DNA of 64,000 nt from Polaribacter reichenbachii (GCF_001975665.1 NZ_CP019419.1:62001-126000); one strand, 5' to 3'; shown: positions 27,754 through 37,993, counted from the stretch's first letter. The notes: generated by a model from the letters alone, not told the origin. Numbers and translations are program-made.

Positions 27754-27786
27754 TAAAGCCCATATTCAATTTAAATATGGGCTTTA
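27754..27786 (+). terminator. Strong hairpin between the binding-protein and enzyme genes (partial terminator or processing site)
   Basis: A perfect 13-bp stem (27754-27766 with 27774-27786; core AAAGCCCATATT) closes a 7-base loop. Only a short, interrupted T stretch follows, so it may attenuate transcription or stabilise the upstream susCD message rather than stop all transcription. The next gene starts 30 bases later on the same strand. Confidence 0.6.
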
Positions 27787-27816
27787 TTAAAGTATAATAT
27801 TTTAATAATAATTAGT

Positions 27817-29247
27817 ATGAAACATATTGCCATTTTATTTTCTTTATACTTTTTGTGGAGTTGTTCATCAAACTCTGCTATAGACAAAGTAAATGATATT
27901 ACTGATGATTCAAGCATTTCTTATAGTAATGTAGATCTTTACTTAACAAATGCAGATAAAACCGAATTATTTCAATTTTATGAAAAAAGTATCCCGAATT
28001 ATGTAACAAATATTAATTTTTCTATTAATGTAGCCCCTAATATAACTTATCAAGAAATAGACGGATTTGGTTTTTCTTTAACAGGTGGTAGTGCTATGCT
28101 GCTAAACAATATGTCTCAAACAGAAAGATCAAAAACATTAAACGAACTTTTTAGTGAAAATGGTATTGGCGTAAGCTATTTAAGAGTAAGTGTTGGGGCT
28201 TCTGATTTAGATGCTGAAGTTTTTTCTTACAATGATTTAGAATCTGGCCAAACAGACATTAATTTAAATCAATTTTCTATAGAAAAAGACAAAGAAAACT
28301 TAATTCCTGTTTTAAAAGAAATTTTGACTATAAACCCAGCTATTAAAATCATGGGCTCTCCTTGGTCTGCTCCTATTTGGATGAAAGACAACAACAATTC
28401 TATAGGAGGTAGTTTAAAACCAGAATATTATGATGTATATGCTCATTATTTTGTAAAATACATACAAGCCTATCAACAAGAAAACATAACAATAGATGCA
28501 ATTACCATACAAAACGAACCTCATCATGATGGTAATAATCCAAGCATGTATATGGAAGCTGCTGATCAAGCTGAATTTATTAAAAATCATTTAGGTCCTA
28601 AATTTGCATCCGAAGAAATTAAAACCAAAATTATTGTTTGGGATCATAATGCAGACAACACTTCTTATCCTATCAGTATTTATAATGATGCTGAAGCTAA
28701 CAAATATATAGATGGTGCAGCTTTTCATCTTTATGCAGGTGATATAAATAATCTAAGTAGCGTTCATAACACATATCCTAATAAAAACTTATATTTTACA
28801 GAACAATGGGTAGGTGCAAATAGCAATTTTGCAGACAATTTACGTTGGCATACAAAAGAATTAATTGTTGGTGCTACTAGAAATTGGTGTAAAACAGTAT
28901 TAGAATGGAACTTAGCTTCTAATTCTAACTTAGAACCACATACTCCTGGAGGTTGTACAGAATGTTTGGGCGCTCTTACAATAGATGGCAACAATGTAAC
29001 AAAAAATGATGCCTATTATATTATTGCACATGCTTCTAAATTAGTAAGACCTGGTTCTACAAGAATTAGCTCTAACTACACCAATGATTTACCTAACGTC
29101 GCTTTTAAAACACCTAATAATGAAATTGTTGTTATTGTTCTTAACAACACTTCAATAGATAAATCTTTCAATATAAATGTACTAGACCAACCCATAACTA
29201 CTTCACTAAAAGCAGGAGCAGTTGGTACTTATGTATGGAAATTATAA
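27817..29247 (+). CDS. GH30-family beta-glucanase/glucosidase lipoprotein
   Basis: The 476-residue protein has a lipobox at Cys16 (LWSC) and a GH30 TIM barrel with side beta-domain. The acid/base Glu234 lies in ITIQNEP and the nucleophile Glu329 in LYFTEQW. SPWSAPIWMK and the late GGCTECLGAL cysteine loop are also typical. The family cuts beta-1,6-glucosidic bonds among others (GH30 subfamilies 1 and 3), so the enzyme probably removes or cuts the beta-1,6 side chains of laminarin or pustulan. It is the first of two tandem GH30 genes; the next starts 13 bases later. Confidence 0.92.
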   Translation: MKHIAILFSLYFLWSCSSNSAIDKVNDITDDSSISYSNVDLYLTNADKTELFQFYEKSIPNYVTNINFSINVAPNITYQEIDGFGFSLTGGSAMLLNNMSQTERSKTLNELFSENGIGVSYLRVSVGASDLDAEVFSYNDLESGQTDINLNQFSIEKDKENLIPVLKEILTINPAIKIMGSPWSAPIWMKDNNNSIGGSLKPEYYDVYAHYFVKYIQAYQQENITIDAITIQNEPHHDGNNPSMYMEAADQAEFIKNHLGPKFASEEIKTKIIVWDHNADNTSYPISIYNDAEANKYIDGAAFHLYAGDINNLSSVHNTYPNKNLYFTEQWVGANSNFADNLRWHTKELIVGATRNWCKTVLEWNLASNSNLEPHTPGGCTECLGALTIDGNNVTKNDAYYIIAHASKLVRPGSTRISSNYTNDLPNVAFKTPNNEIVVIVLNNTSIDKSFNINVLDQPITTSLKAGAVGTYVWKL

Positions 29248-29260
29248 AAAAAATAAAAAA

Positions 29261-30745
29261 ATGATAAAAAAAAGTATTTCAATAATAACCTTAACGCTAT
29301 TAATGATTTCGTGTAATAGTTCTAAAAAAGATGCTTTTGTAGAAGAAAATCTTAAAGCAACACAAATAACACCAAAATCTTTACTTAATAAAAAAGCTAT
29401 TATTTATACAACAGCTAAAGACACAGATTTAAGGTTATCTCTAACTAACGAAAATATATTTAAACAGTCTAATCAACCTAAAGAAACAGATGTTTCCATC
29501 TTTGTAAATCCCCAAAAAACTTTCCAAGAATTTTTAGGTATAGGTGGCGCAATAACAGATGCTTCTTCAGAAGTTTTTTCTAAATTAAGTGCAGATAAAC
29601 AAGAAGAATTGCTAAAAGCTTATTATTCTGAAGAAGGTATTAATTACAACATTATTAGAACCAGTATTCATAGTAGCGATTTTGGTTTAGGAAGCCATAC
29701 TTATATTGAAGATGGAGATAAGGAACTTAAAACATTCTCTATAAAAAAGGATAAAGTAAAACGTATACCAATGATAAAACGCGCACAAGCATTAATAAAA
29801 GACGATTTAGTGTTTTACGCAAGTCCTTGGAGTCCACCTGCATTTATGAAAACCAATAACCACATGTTACAAGGTGGTAAATTACTGCCAAAATACTACC
29901 AAACTTGGGCAGATTATTTTGTAAAATTTATAAAGGCTTACGAACAAGAAGGCATTCCTGTTTGGGGTGTAACCATACAAAATGAACCAATGGCGGTTCA
30001 ACGTTGGGAATCTTGTATTTATACAGCAGAAGAAGAACGTGATTTCTTAAAAAACAATTTAGGTCCAACCTTTGAAAAAAATGGATTTGCTGATAAAAAC
30101 ATTGTAGTTTGGGATCATAACAGAGATTTAATCTCTCACAGAGCCAATACTATTTTCGAAGACAAAGAAGCTATGAAATATGCTTGGGGAATTGGGTATC
30201 ATTGGTATGAAACTTGGACAGGTGGTGATCCTAAATATGACAACCTAAAGAATATTAAAGAATCTTTTCCAACCAAAAACTTATTGTTTACAGAAGGATG
30301 TCAAGAAAAATTTGATGCAAATGAATACCAAAGATGGTCTAATGCTGAGCGTTATGGAAATTCTATGATTAACGATTTTAATAGCGGAACTGTTGGATGG
30401 ACAGACTGGAATATTTTACTAAATGAAAACGGAGGGCCTAATCATGTTCAGAATTTTTGCTTTGCACCTATACATGCAGATACCACAACAAATGAATTAA
30501 TTTACACACCATCTTATTATTATATTGGTCATTTCTCAAAGTTTATTAACCCAAAAGCAGTGAGAGTTAGTACAACAACTAGCAGAAGCACACTAGAAAG
30601 TACATCTTTTAAAAATATAGATGGCTCTATTGTTACTGTGGTTATGAATAAAACTAACAGTAAAATAGTTTATAATTTAATTGTTGGAAATAATGAAATT
30701 TCTTTAGAAATTGAACCACATGCAATGCAATCAGTATTATACTAA
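29261..30745 (+). CDS. Second GH30-family beta-glucosidase/glucanase lipoprotein
   Basis: The start is the ATG at 29261, which opens the lipoprotein signal MIKKSISIITLTLLMISC (Cys18); the frame extends upstream to a TTG inside the preceding gene, which I reject. The 494-residue protein has acid/base Glu242 (TIQNEPMAV) and nucleophile Glu345 (LLFTEGCQ), with SPWSPPAFMK. It is clearly diverged from the first GH30 (FTEGC against FTEQW), so the two may differ in chain-length preference or in exo/endo action. Three bases separate it from the GH3 gene. Confidence 0.93.
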   Translation: MIKKSISIITLTLLMISCNSSKKDAFVEENLKATQITPKSLLNKKAIIYTTAKDTDLRLSLTNENIFKQSNQPKETDVSIFVNPQKTFQEFLGIGGAITDASSEVFSKLSADKQEELLKAYYSEEGINYNIIRTSIHSSDFGLGSHTYIEDGDKELKTFSIKKDKVKRIPMIKRAQALIKDDLVFYASPWSPPAFMKTNNHMLQGGKLLPKYYQTWADYFVKFIKAYEQEGIPVWGVTIQNEPMAVQRWESCIYTAEEERDFLKNNLGPTFEKNGFADKNIVVWDHNRDLISHRANTIFEDKEAMKYAWGIGYHWYETWTGGDPKYDNLKNIKESFPTKNLLFTEGCQEKFDANEYQRWSNAERYGNSMINDFNSGTVGWTDWNILLNENGGPNHVQNFCFAPIHADTTTNELIYTPSYYYIGHFSKFINPKAVRVSTTTSRSTLESTSFKNIDGSIVTVVMNKTNSKIVYNLIVGNNEISLEIEPHAMQSVLY

Positions 30746-30748
30746 AAC

Positions 30749-33049
30749 ATGAAAAAAGTAATCTTAATTTGTTTGATACTTTGTTTATCATGCAAAGTTT
30801 CAAAAAACAATACTAATATATCACAAAAAAACTATATTAAAAGTTCTACAAACTTAAATATAGAACAAAGTATTGATAGCCTATTATTAAAAATGACCTT
30901 AGAAGAAAAAATAGGTCAAATGAATCAATACAATGGTTTTTGGGATGCCACTGGTCCAGCACCTAAATCTGGAGATCAAGCAGCATTAAAATACGAACAC
31001 CTAAAAAAAGGATTAGTAGGCTCCATGCTTAATGTAAAAGGTGTTAAACAAGTTAAAGCACTTCAAAAAATAGCTGTAGAAGAAACCAGGTTAGGAATTC
31101 CGTTAATTTTTGGGTTTGATGTAATTCACGGATACAAAACAATTGGCCCAATACCTTTAGCAGAATCTGCAAGTTGGGATTTAGAAGCGATTAAAAAAGC
31201 AGCACAAAATGCAGCCGAAGAAACAGCAGCATCTGGCATAAACTGGACATTTGCTCCTATGGTAGATATTTATAGAGATGCACGCTGGGGACGCGTTATG
31301 GAAGGTGCAGGAGAAGACCCATATTTAGGTTCTAAAATTGGAGTTGCAAGAGTACAAGGTTTTCAAGGTAAAGATTTATCTTCCGCAAAAACAATAGCTG
31401 CTTGTGCAAAACATTTTGCAGGTTATGGATTTGCAGAAGCTGGTCGCGAGTATAATACTGTAGATGTAGGTACATCAACCTTATACAACGTCATCTTCCC
31501 TCCTTTTAAAGCTGTTACAGAAGCTGGCGTAAGAACTTTTATGAATTCTTTTAATTTATTAAATGATATCCCAGCAACTGGTAATGAATTTCTACAAAGA
31601 GAAGTATTAAAAAAAGAGTGGAATTTTAACGGGTTTGTAGTTTCTGATTGGGGATCTATTGCAGAAATGACACCCCATGGTTACGCAAAAAACAATAAAC
31701 ATGCTGCAGAATTAGCGGTTAAAGCAGGTTCTGATATGGATATGGAATCTAGTGCTTATTTAGCAGAATTGGCAAATTTGGTAAAAGAAGGTAAAGTTGA
31801 TGAAATACTTATTGATGATGCTGTAAAACGAATTTTAAGAGTAAAATTTGAATTAGGTTTATTTGATGATCCTTATAAATATTGTAACCTAGAAAATGAA
31901 AAAAATACAATTGGTAAAAAAGAGTTTCATGAAGATGCTTTAGATATCGCTAAAAAATCAATTGTTTTACTTAAAAACGAAAACAATTTATTACCCTTAA
32001 AAAAAGAAAATCAGAAAATTGCATTGATTGGTGCTTTAGCCAACGACAAAACGAGTCCTTTAGGTAGCTGGAGAATAGCTGGCGATGATGGAACAGCTGT
32101 TTCTGTTTTAGAAGGGTTGCAACAATACAAAGGCAATACACTAAAATATGCTAAAGGTGCAGATGTAATTACTAAAGATTCTAAGGTAACCTTTGTAAAC
32201 GAACTTAAAATAAATGAAACAGACACTTCTGGCTTTGCAGAAGCAATACAACTAGCCAAAGAATCTGATATTGTTGTTATGGTTTTAGGAGAACATGGTT
32301 ATCAAACAGGAGAAGGAAGAAGTAGAACCAATATTGATCTTCCTGGTGTTCAACAAAAACTCTTAGAAGCAATTTACAACATAAATAAAAAAATTGTTCT
32401 TGTATTAACCAATGGTAGACCACTTGCAATTACATGGGCAGATAAAAATATACCTGCTATTGTAGAAGCGTGGCATCTTGGGGTACAAAGTGGTAATGCA
32501 ATTGCACAAGTGTTGTATGGCGATTACAACCCAAGTGGAAAACTACCCATGACATTTCCTAGAAGTGTTGGACAAATTCCTATTTACTATAATTATAAAA
32601 ACACTGGGCGTCCTTATGGAGAAAATAGTGATGTTGTTTTTTGGTCTCATTATAGTGATGAAAGCAACAGGCCATTATATCCTTTCGGATATGGTTTAAG
32701 TTACACAACGTTTTCTTACAAAAACCTAAAAATAAACGCCTTAGCAGACAGAAAAATTAGTATTTCTGTTGATGTAAGTAATACAGGAAGCGTACAAGGA
32801 AAAGAGGTTGCACAACTTTACATTCAAGATAAATTTGCTGCTATAGCAAGACCTGTAAAAGAATTAAAAGGTTTTAAAATGGTAGCGCTAAACCCAAAAG
32901 AAACCAAAACAATTGAGTTTACCTTTACTGAAAAAGAATTAGGATTTTACACAAACAAAGGACAATTTATTGTAGAGCCTGGTGAATTTAACGTATATGT
33001 TGGCGGAAATTCAAATGCCACACTTTCTAACCAATTTATCTTAAAATAA
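30749..33049 (+). CDS. bglX: GH3-family beta-glucosidase lipoprotein, BglX type
   Basis: The 766-residue protein has a lipobox (CLSC, Cys15). Its order is the GH3 N-terminal barrel (about 45-390), C-terminal alpha/beta sandwich (about 415-640) and fibronectin III-like domain (about 680-766). IPLIFGFDVIHGYKT and KHFAGYG match BglX. The nucleophile is Asp300 (VVSDWGS), and the acid/base is probably in the TGEGRSR loop. BglX-type enzymes release glucose from beta-linked gluco-oligosaccharides in the periplasm. A close relative is encoded at 53838-56093. Confidence 0.94.
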   Translation: MKKVILICLILCLSCKVSKNNTNISQKNYIKSSTNLNIEQSIDSLLLKMTLEEKIGQMNQYNGFWDATGPAPKSGDQAALKYEHLKKGLVGSMLNVKGVKQVKALQKIAVEETRLGIPLIFGFDVIHGYKTIGPIPLAESASWDLEAIKKAAQNAAEETAASGINWTFAPMVDIYRDARWGRVMEGAGEDPYLGSKIGVARVQGFQGKDLSSAKTIAACAKHFAGYGFAEAGREYNTVDVGTSTLYNVIFPPFKAVTEAGVRTFMNSFNLLNDIPATGNEFLQREVLKKEWNFNGFVVSDWGSIAEMTPHGYAKNNKHAAELAVKAGSDMDMESSAYLAELANLVKEGKVDEILIDDAVKRILRVKFELGLFDDPYKYCNLENEKNTIGKKEFHEDALDIAKKSIVLLKNENNLLPLKKENQKIALIGALANDKTSPLGSWRIAGDDGTAVSVLEGLQQYKGNTLKYAKGADVITKDSKVTFVNELKINETDTSGFAEAIQLAKESDIVVMVLGEHGYQTGEGRSRTNIDLPGVQQKLLEAIYNINKKIVLVLTNGRPLAITWADKNIPAIVEAWHLGVQSGNAIAQVLYGDYNPSGKLPMTFPRSVGQIPIYYNYKNTGRPYGENSDVVFWSHYSDESNRPLYPFGYGLSYTTFSYKNLKINALADRKISISVDVSNTGSVQGKEVAQLYIQDKFAAIARPVKELKGFKMVALNPKETKTIEFTFTEKELGFYTNKGQFIVEPGEFNVYVGGNSNATLSNQFILK

Positions 33050-33066
33050 AAACAAATATAAAAACA

Positions 33067-34137
33067 ATGAAAAATAATTTTCTTCTAGCAATTACTTTAA
33101 TTTTATTGTCATTTCTGTCTTGTAGTAGTGATAATCAAATTGATGAACCAAACCCACCAACAAACTTATCTATATCTGGAGTTATTTTTGGCGCAGACAC
33201 TAATAACCCTAATGGAGATGGTAGTGGTGTTGTAGATTTTACAATTACAGCTACCAATGCAACCTCTTATAAAGTTTTAATTAATAACGAAACTTTAGAG
33301 CTTACTCAAAACACATTTAGTTACACTTTTACACAAGGTGGTACTAATAATTACGAAATTATAGTTGCTGCGTATAATTCATCTGGTAATACTAGTGTTA
33401 CATATTCACTTTCAGTTTATGTAAAAACAGAATTAGCACTAATTTGGCAAGATGAATTTGATGCTAATGGCGCTCCTAATTCTGCTAATTGGGGTTACAA
33501 CACAGGTACTGGTGATAATGGTTGGGGTAATAACGAATCTCAATATTACACAGATAGATTAGACAATGCAAAAGTAGAAAATGGTGTCTTAAAAATTACT
33601 GCCAAAAAAGAAAGTTTTGGAGGGTCTGAGTATACTTCAGCAAGACTTATTACTGCTGGTAAATTTGAGTTTACCTATGGTAGAGTTGATGTACGTGCTA
33701 AACTACCTGCAGGTGGTGGTGTTTGGCCTGCTATTTGGATGCTTGGAGCAAATTTTGGTTCGGTAGGTTGGCCTGCTTGTGGTGAAATTGATATTATGGA
33801 GTATGTTGGTAATAATCCAGGGCAAATATCAAGTGCTTTACATACAACATCCAGCTCTGGCAACACTGTTAATCATAAGGTTACTTCTATTAGTAATGAA
33901 ACCACAGAATTTCATATATACTCTGCCATTTGGACAGAAAGTAGTATAACTTTTCTATTAGATGATGTAGAATATTATACCTATAATCCATCAACTAAAA
34001 ATAATGATACATGGCCGTTTTACAACAATCAATTTTTGATTTTAAATATAGCTATGGGTGGTAATTTAGGGGGTACTATCGATCCTAATTTTGATGTATC
34101 TACTATGGAAATAGATTATGTAAGAGTTTATCAATAA
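33067..34137 (+). CDS. GH16-family laminarinase (endo-beta-1,3-glucanase) lipoprotein
   Basis: The 356-residue protein has a lipobox at Cys19 (FLSC), an Ig/PKD-like domain (about 30-120) and a GH16 jelly-roll (about 125-356). The catalytic motif GEIDIMEYVG gives nucleophile Glu240, Asp242 and acid/base Glu245. The extra Met in ExDxxE is the beta-bulge form found in laminarinases and bacterial mixed-linkage glucanases. This gene is the best evidence that the operon serves beta-1,3-glucans. It is probably surface-exposed. Confidence 0.94.
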   Translation: MKNNFLLAITLILLSFLSCSSDNQIDEPNPPTNLSISGVIFGADTNNPNGDGSGVVDFTITATNATSYKVLINNETLELTQNTFSYTFTQGGTNNYEIIVAAYNSSGNTSVTYSLSVYVKTELALIWQDEFDANGAPNSANWGYNTGTGDNGWGNNESQYYTDRLDNAKVENGVLKITAKKESFGGSEYTSARLITAGKFEFTYGRVDVRAKLPAGGGVWPAIWMLGANFGSVGWPACGEIDIMEYVGNNPGQISSALHTTSSSGNTVNHKVTSISNETTEFHIYSAIWTESSITFLLDDVEYYTYNPSTKNNDTWPFYNNQFLILNIAMGGNLGGTIDPNFDVSTMEIDYVRVYQ

Positions 34138-34145
34138 GACCAAAA

Positions 34146-35765
34146 ATGACAGCAAATTTTCAATTATTAGATTATATAATTTTTATAGCATACGCTATCT
34201 TAATTCTTGGTGTAGGCCTTTGGGTTTCTCGTGATAAAAAAGGGCATGAAAAAAATGCTGAAGATTATTTTTTAGCAAGCAAAAGTTTACCTTGGTGGGC
34301 AATTGGTGCAAGCTTAATTGCTGCAAATATTTCTGCAGAACAATTTATAGGAATGTCTGGCTCTGGGTTTGCTTTAGGATTAGCCATTGCGTCTTACGAA
34401 TGGATGGCTGCAATTACTTTAATAATTGTAGGTAAATATTTCTTACCCATATTTATTGAAAAAGGATTGTACACAATTCCTGAATTTGTAGAAAAACGTT
34501 TCTCTACAAACTTAAAAACAATTCTAGCCGTTTTTTGGATTGCTTTGTATGTATTTGTAAATCTGGCTTCTGTTCTTTATTTAGGATCATTAGCTTTAGA
34601 AACCATAATGGGTATTCCAATGATTTATGGAGTTATTGGCCTTGCCTTATTTGCAGCTGCTTACTCTTTATATGGTGGCCTTTCTGCAGTGGCTTGGACA
34701 GACGTAATTCAGGTTGTATTTTTAGTTCTTGGTGGTTTGGTTACTACATATTTAGCTCTAAATACCGTTTCTGGAGGAGAAGGTGTACTAGAAGGAATTA
34801 AAACTGTTTACAATGCTGCACCAGACAGATTTGCAATGATTTTAGATAAATCTAATCCTGAATTTAAAAACTTACCAGGTATAGGTGTTTTAGTGGGTGG
34901 CTTATGGGTTGCCAACTTATATTATTGGGGGTTCAATCAATATATTATCCAAAGAACTTTAGCTGCAAAATCTTTAAAAGAATCTCAAAAAGGTATTCTT
35001 CTTGCTGCATTTTTAAAGTTAGTTATTCCACTTATAGTTGTTGTTCCAGGTATTGCTGCTTATGTAATGGTTAATGACCCAGAAATTATGGCTCGTTTAG
35101 GAGAAGCTGGTTTAAAAAACTTCCCCACTTTAAAACAAGCTGATAAAGCTTACCCTTGGTTGTTACAATTTTTACCTACAGGTATGAAAGGTATTGCATT
35201 TGCAGCTTTAGCAGCTGCAATAGTTTCTTCTTTAGCCTCGATGTTAAATTCTACTTCAACAATATTTACAATGGATATTTATAAGCAATACATCAATAAA
35301 AATGCAAGCGATAAAGCTACTGTAAATACAGGAAGAATTTCTGCCTTTGTTGCTTTAGTTATTGCTTGTATTATGGCACCACTTTTAGGCGGAATAGATC
35401 AAGCTTTTCAATTTATACAAGAATATACAGGTATAGTATCTCCAGGTATTTTAGCAGTATTTATGCTAGGGTTATTTTGGAAAAAAACAACCAATAAAGC
35501 TGCAATTATTGGGGCATTAGTCTCTATACCTATTGCTCTTGTATTTAAAACTACGGCTATGCCTTGGATGGATCAAATGGGATTAACAGCGGTTTTAACA
35601 ATGGTTGTAATTGTTATAACAAGTTTTATACAGCACAAAGGTAAAGATGATAAAAAAGGTATAGAAATTACAAAAGAATTATTTAAAACTAGTCCTTTAT
35701 TTAATATTGGAGCATTCGCTATTATGCTAATTTTAGTGGTTCTTTATACTCTATTCTGGAATTAA
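34146..35765 (+). CDS. SGLT-type sodium/sugar symporter (SSS family)
   Basis: The 539-residue inner-membrane protein is very like Vibrio vSGLT along its length, with about 14 membrane spans. The residues known from vSGLT to bind sugar or form the gate have counterparts at a constant offset of -3: Gln66, Glu85, Asn257, Tyr260, Lys291 and Gln425. The sodium-site serines in IVSSLAS (361-362) are kept. It should import glucose or galactose with sodium, finishing the route that starts with GH16, GH30 and GH3. It starts 8 bases after the GH16 gene. Confidence 0.93.
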   Translation: MTANFQLLDYIIFIAYAILILGVGLWVSRDKKGHEKNAEDYFLASKSLPWWAIGASLIAANISAEQFIGMSGSGFALGLAIASYEWMAAITLIIVGKYFLPIFIEKGLYTIPEFVEKRFSTNLKTILAVFWIALYVFVNLASVLYLGSLALETIMGIPMIYGVIGLALFAAAYSLYGGLSAVAWTDVIQVVFLVLGGLVTTYLALNTVSGGEGVLEGIKTVYNAAPDRFAMILDKSNPEFKNLPGIGVLVGGLWVANLYYWGFNQYIIQRTLAAKSLKESQKGILLAAFLKLVIPLIVVVPGIAAYVMVNDPEIMARLGEAGLKNFPTLKQADKAYPWLLQFLPTGMKGIAFAALAAAIVSSLASMLNSTSTIFTMDIYKQYINKNASDKATVNTGRISAFVALVIACIMAPLLGGIDQAFQFIQEYTGIVSPGILAVFMLGLFWKKTTNKAAIIGALVSIPIALVFKTTAMPWMDQMGLTAVLTMVVIVITSFIQHKGKDDKKGIEITKELFKTSPLFNIGAFAIMLILVVLYTLFWN

Positions 35766-35785
35766 TTAACATAAAACTAAACCAT

Positions 35786-35810
35786 AAGCTTTTCTTTAAA
35801 GAGGCTTTTT
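35786..35810 (+). terminator. Weak hairpin with T-tract after the symporter gene
   Basis: The imperfect stem AAGCTTTT/AAGAGGCTT contains G-T pairs and is followed by TTTTT. It may be a partial terminator before the last GH3 gene of the run. Confidence 0.4.
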
Positions 35811-35836
35811 ACAAATACATATTTTAGCTTAACATT

Positions 35837-37993
35837 ATGAAAAATTTAGTTTCAATTCTTTTACTATGTTTTTTTATCAATTCTTGTAATCAACAAGTAG
35901 AAAAACAAGAATTTAAATCCGAAGCAATTTTTCAACCTTTTCAACCTCCAATTGCTTATAAGGATGCAAAAAACCAAGCTTTAAAAATAATAGATCAAAT
36001 GACTATAGATGAAAAAATTTCATTAATTGGTGGTCATAATGTGTTTTTTACAAAAGGATTTGAAAAGTTTAATGTACCAGCTATGTATCTCTCAGATGCA
36101 ACACAAGGAGTTAACATTCGTTCTCACCTAGATGATCAACTAGAAAAATCAGTTGCTTTTCCAAGTCCAATTGCTTTAGCAAGTACTTGGAACAAAGAGT
36201 TGGCTAGTAATTATGCAAAATCTATTGGAGAAGAGTGTAGAGCTGGTGAAATTGCTGTGTTATTAGGTCCTGGAATGAATATCTATCGTATTTCACAAAA
36301 TGGGAGAAATTTTGAATACTTTGGAGAAGACCCTTTCTTAGCTGCAAGAATGATAGAAAATTATGTGGTTGGTATGCAAAGTACTGGCACAATAGCAACA
36401 CTTAAACACTTTATTGCAAATAATACAGATTATAAGCGAAGAACATCAAATTCTGTAGTAGATAATAGAACCTTACACGAAATTTATTTACCTGCTTTTG
36501 AGGCTGGTGCAATGGCTGTAATGACCTCATATAATTTAGTTAATGGTGAATATGCTGGACAAAGTAAAGATGTAATTACTGGTCTTTTGAGAGAAGACTT
36601 AGGCTTTAAATGGTTAGTGATGAGTGATTGGTGGTCTATTTATGATGCTGAAAAAGTGATAAAATCTGGGCTTGATCTTGACATGCCCGGAGAACCAAGA
36701 GCTGAATACCCAGACTATATGAAAAAAGATGAATTCTTTTTACGATTCACTGCCAAAACGCTTCTTGAAAAAGGAAAAGTAAAAGAAGAAGACATCAACA
36801 GAATGGTTACCAATATTCTTACTACAGAAATTGCTATGGGTTTGTTAGAACGCCCAATTAAAGATGCTTCTTATTTTAAAAATTTCGATCAACACGTAGA
36901 AGTGGCTTTACAAACAGGAAGAGAAAGTATTGTACTTCTTAAAAACAACAACGTTTTACCTATTCATAAAAATGATGAAATCTCGATTTTACTAACAGGT
37001 GAATATGCTGATAAAATTCCGCACGGAAGTGGAGCTGCTGAGGTAGTTGGCTACGATCATGTAACAATGTTTACAGCTCTTAAAGAAATTTATGGTGATA
37101 AAGTTAGCTATATTAAAAATCCAACAGATAATGATATAAAAACACATAGTCATATAATTTACAGCACTGGTACTTTTGATTCTGAAGGTTGGGACAAATC
37201 TTTTAACTTTCCTGAGAAAATCAATTCAGAAATTAAACATATTGCTTCTTTAAATAAGAATACAATTGTTTCTGTTAGCTCTGGAAGTGGAACAAATATG
37301 AGCGAATGGAATAATGATATTGCTGGACTTATTTATAGTTGGTATCCTGGACAAATTGGTTTTAAAGGCTTTGCTGAAATAGTAGCTGGTATTACAAATC
37401 CATCTGCAAAATTACCTATTACCATAGAGAAAAAATTTGAAGACTCACCAGGATATGGCTACATTCCAGAAGGAAAAGAATTGTATACAGGTTGGGACGA
37501 AGATCATAGAATTATAGACCCAATTACAGATATTAAATATGATGAAGGTGTATTTATGGGATATCGTTGGTACGAAAATAAAGCTATAGAACCCCTTTAC
37601 GCTTTTGGTTATGGCTTATCATATACTACATTTGAATATAACAACTTAGTGTTAGAAAAAAATTATATCAACATAGGTGATTCTATTAATTTTAAAATTG
37701 ACTTAGAAAATACTGGTGCTGTAGATGGTAAAGAAATTGTACAGATATATGTTCGTGATGTAGAATCATCTGTTAAACGACCAATTAAAGAGTTAAAAGA
37801 TTTTAAAAAAGTGCAATTAACTGCTGGTAAAAAACAGACTTTATACTTCACTCTAAAAAATAGAGATTTTGCTTTTTGGGATGCTGTTACAGAAGATTGG
37901 AAAGTAGAACCAGGTAGCTTTGAAATTTTAGTAGGTACAGCTTCAAATAATATAAAAGCAACTGCTAAACTTCTTATTACATTAGAGCAATAA
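35837..37993 (+). CDS. GH3-family beta-glucosidase lipoprotein, second type
   Basis: The 718-residue protein has a lipobox at Cys17 (INSC), the GH3 barrel and sandwich, and a C-terminal fibronectin III-like domain (about 615-718). The nucleophile is Asp264 (MSDWWS). LYLSDATQGVNIRS replaces the GFDVIHG segment, so it belongs to a different GH3 clade from the BglX-type enzymes here; the GH3 at 58015-60243 is nearer to it. It probably acts on a different linkage or chain length. It is the last gene of the first operon. Confidence 0.92.
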   Translation: MKNLVSILLLCFFINSCNQQVEKQEFKSEAIFQPFQPPIAYKDAKNQALKIIDQMTIDEKISLIGGHNVFFTKGFEKFNVPAMYLSDATQGVNIRSHLDDQLEKSVAFPSPIALASTWNKELASNYAKSIGEECRAGEIAVLLGPGMNIYRISQNGRNFEYFGEDPFLAARMIENYVVGMQSTGTIATLKHFIANNTDYKRRTSNSVVDNRTLHEIYLPAFEAGAMAVMTSYNLVNGEYAGQSKDVITGLLREDLGFKWLVMSDWWSIYDAEKVIKSGLDLDMPGEPRAEYPDYMKKDEFFLRFTAKTLLEKGKVKEEDINRMVTNILTTEIAMGLLERPIKDASYFKNFDQHVEVALQTGRESIVLLKNNNVLPIHKNDEISILLTGEYADKIPHGSGAAEVVGYDHVTMFTALKEIYGDKVSYIKNPTDNDIKTHSHIIYSTGTFDSEGWDKSFNFPEKINSEIKHIASLNKNTIVSVSSGSGTNMSEWNNDIAGLIYSWYPGQIGFKGFAEIVAGITNPSAKLPITIEKKFEDSPGYGYIPEGKELYTGWDEDHRIIDPITDIKYDEGVFMGYRWYENKAIEPLYAFGYGLSYTTFEYNNLVLEKNYINIGDSINFKIDLENTGAVDGKEIVQIYVRDVESSVKRPIKELKDFKKVQLTAGKKQTLYFTLKNRDFAFWDAVTEDWKVEPGSFEILVGTASNNIKATAKLLITLEQ

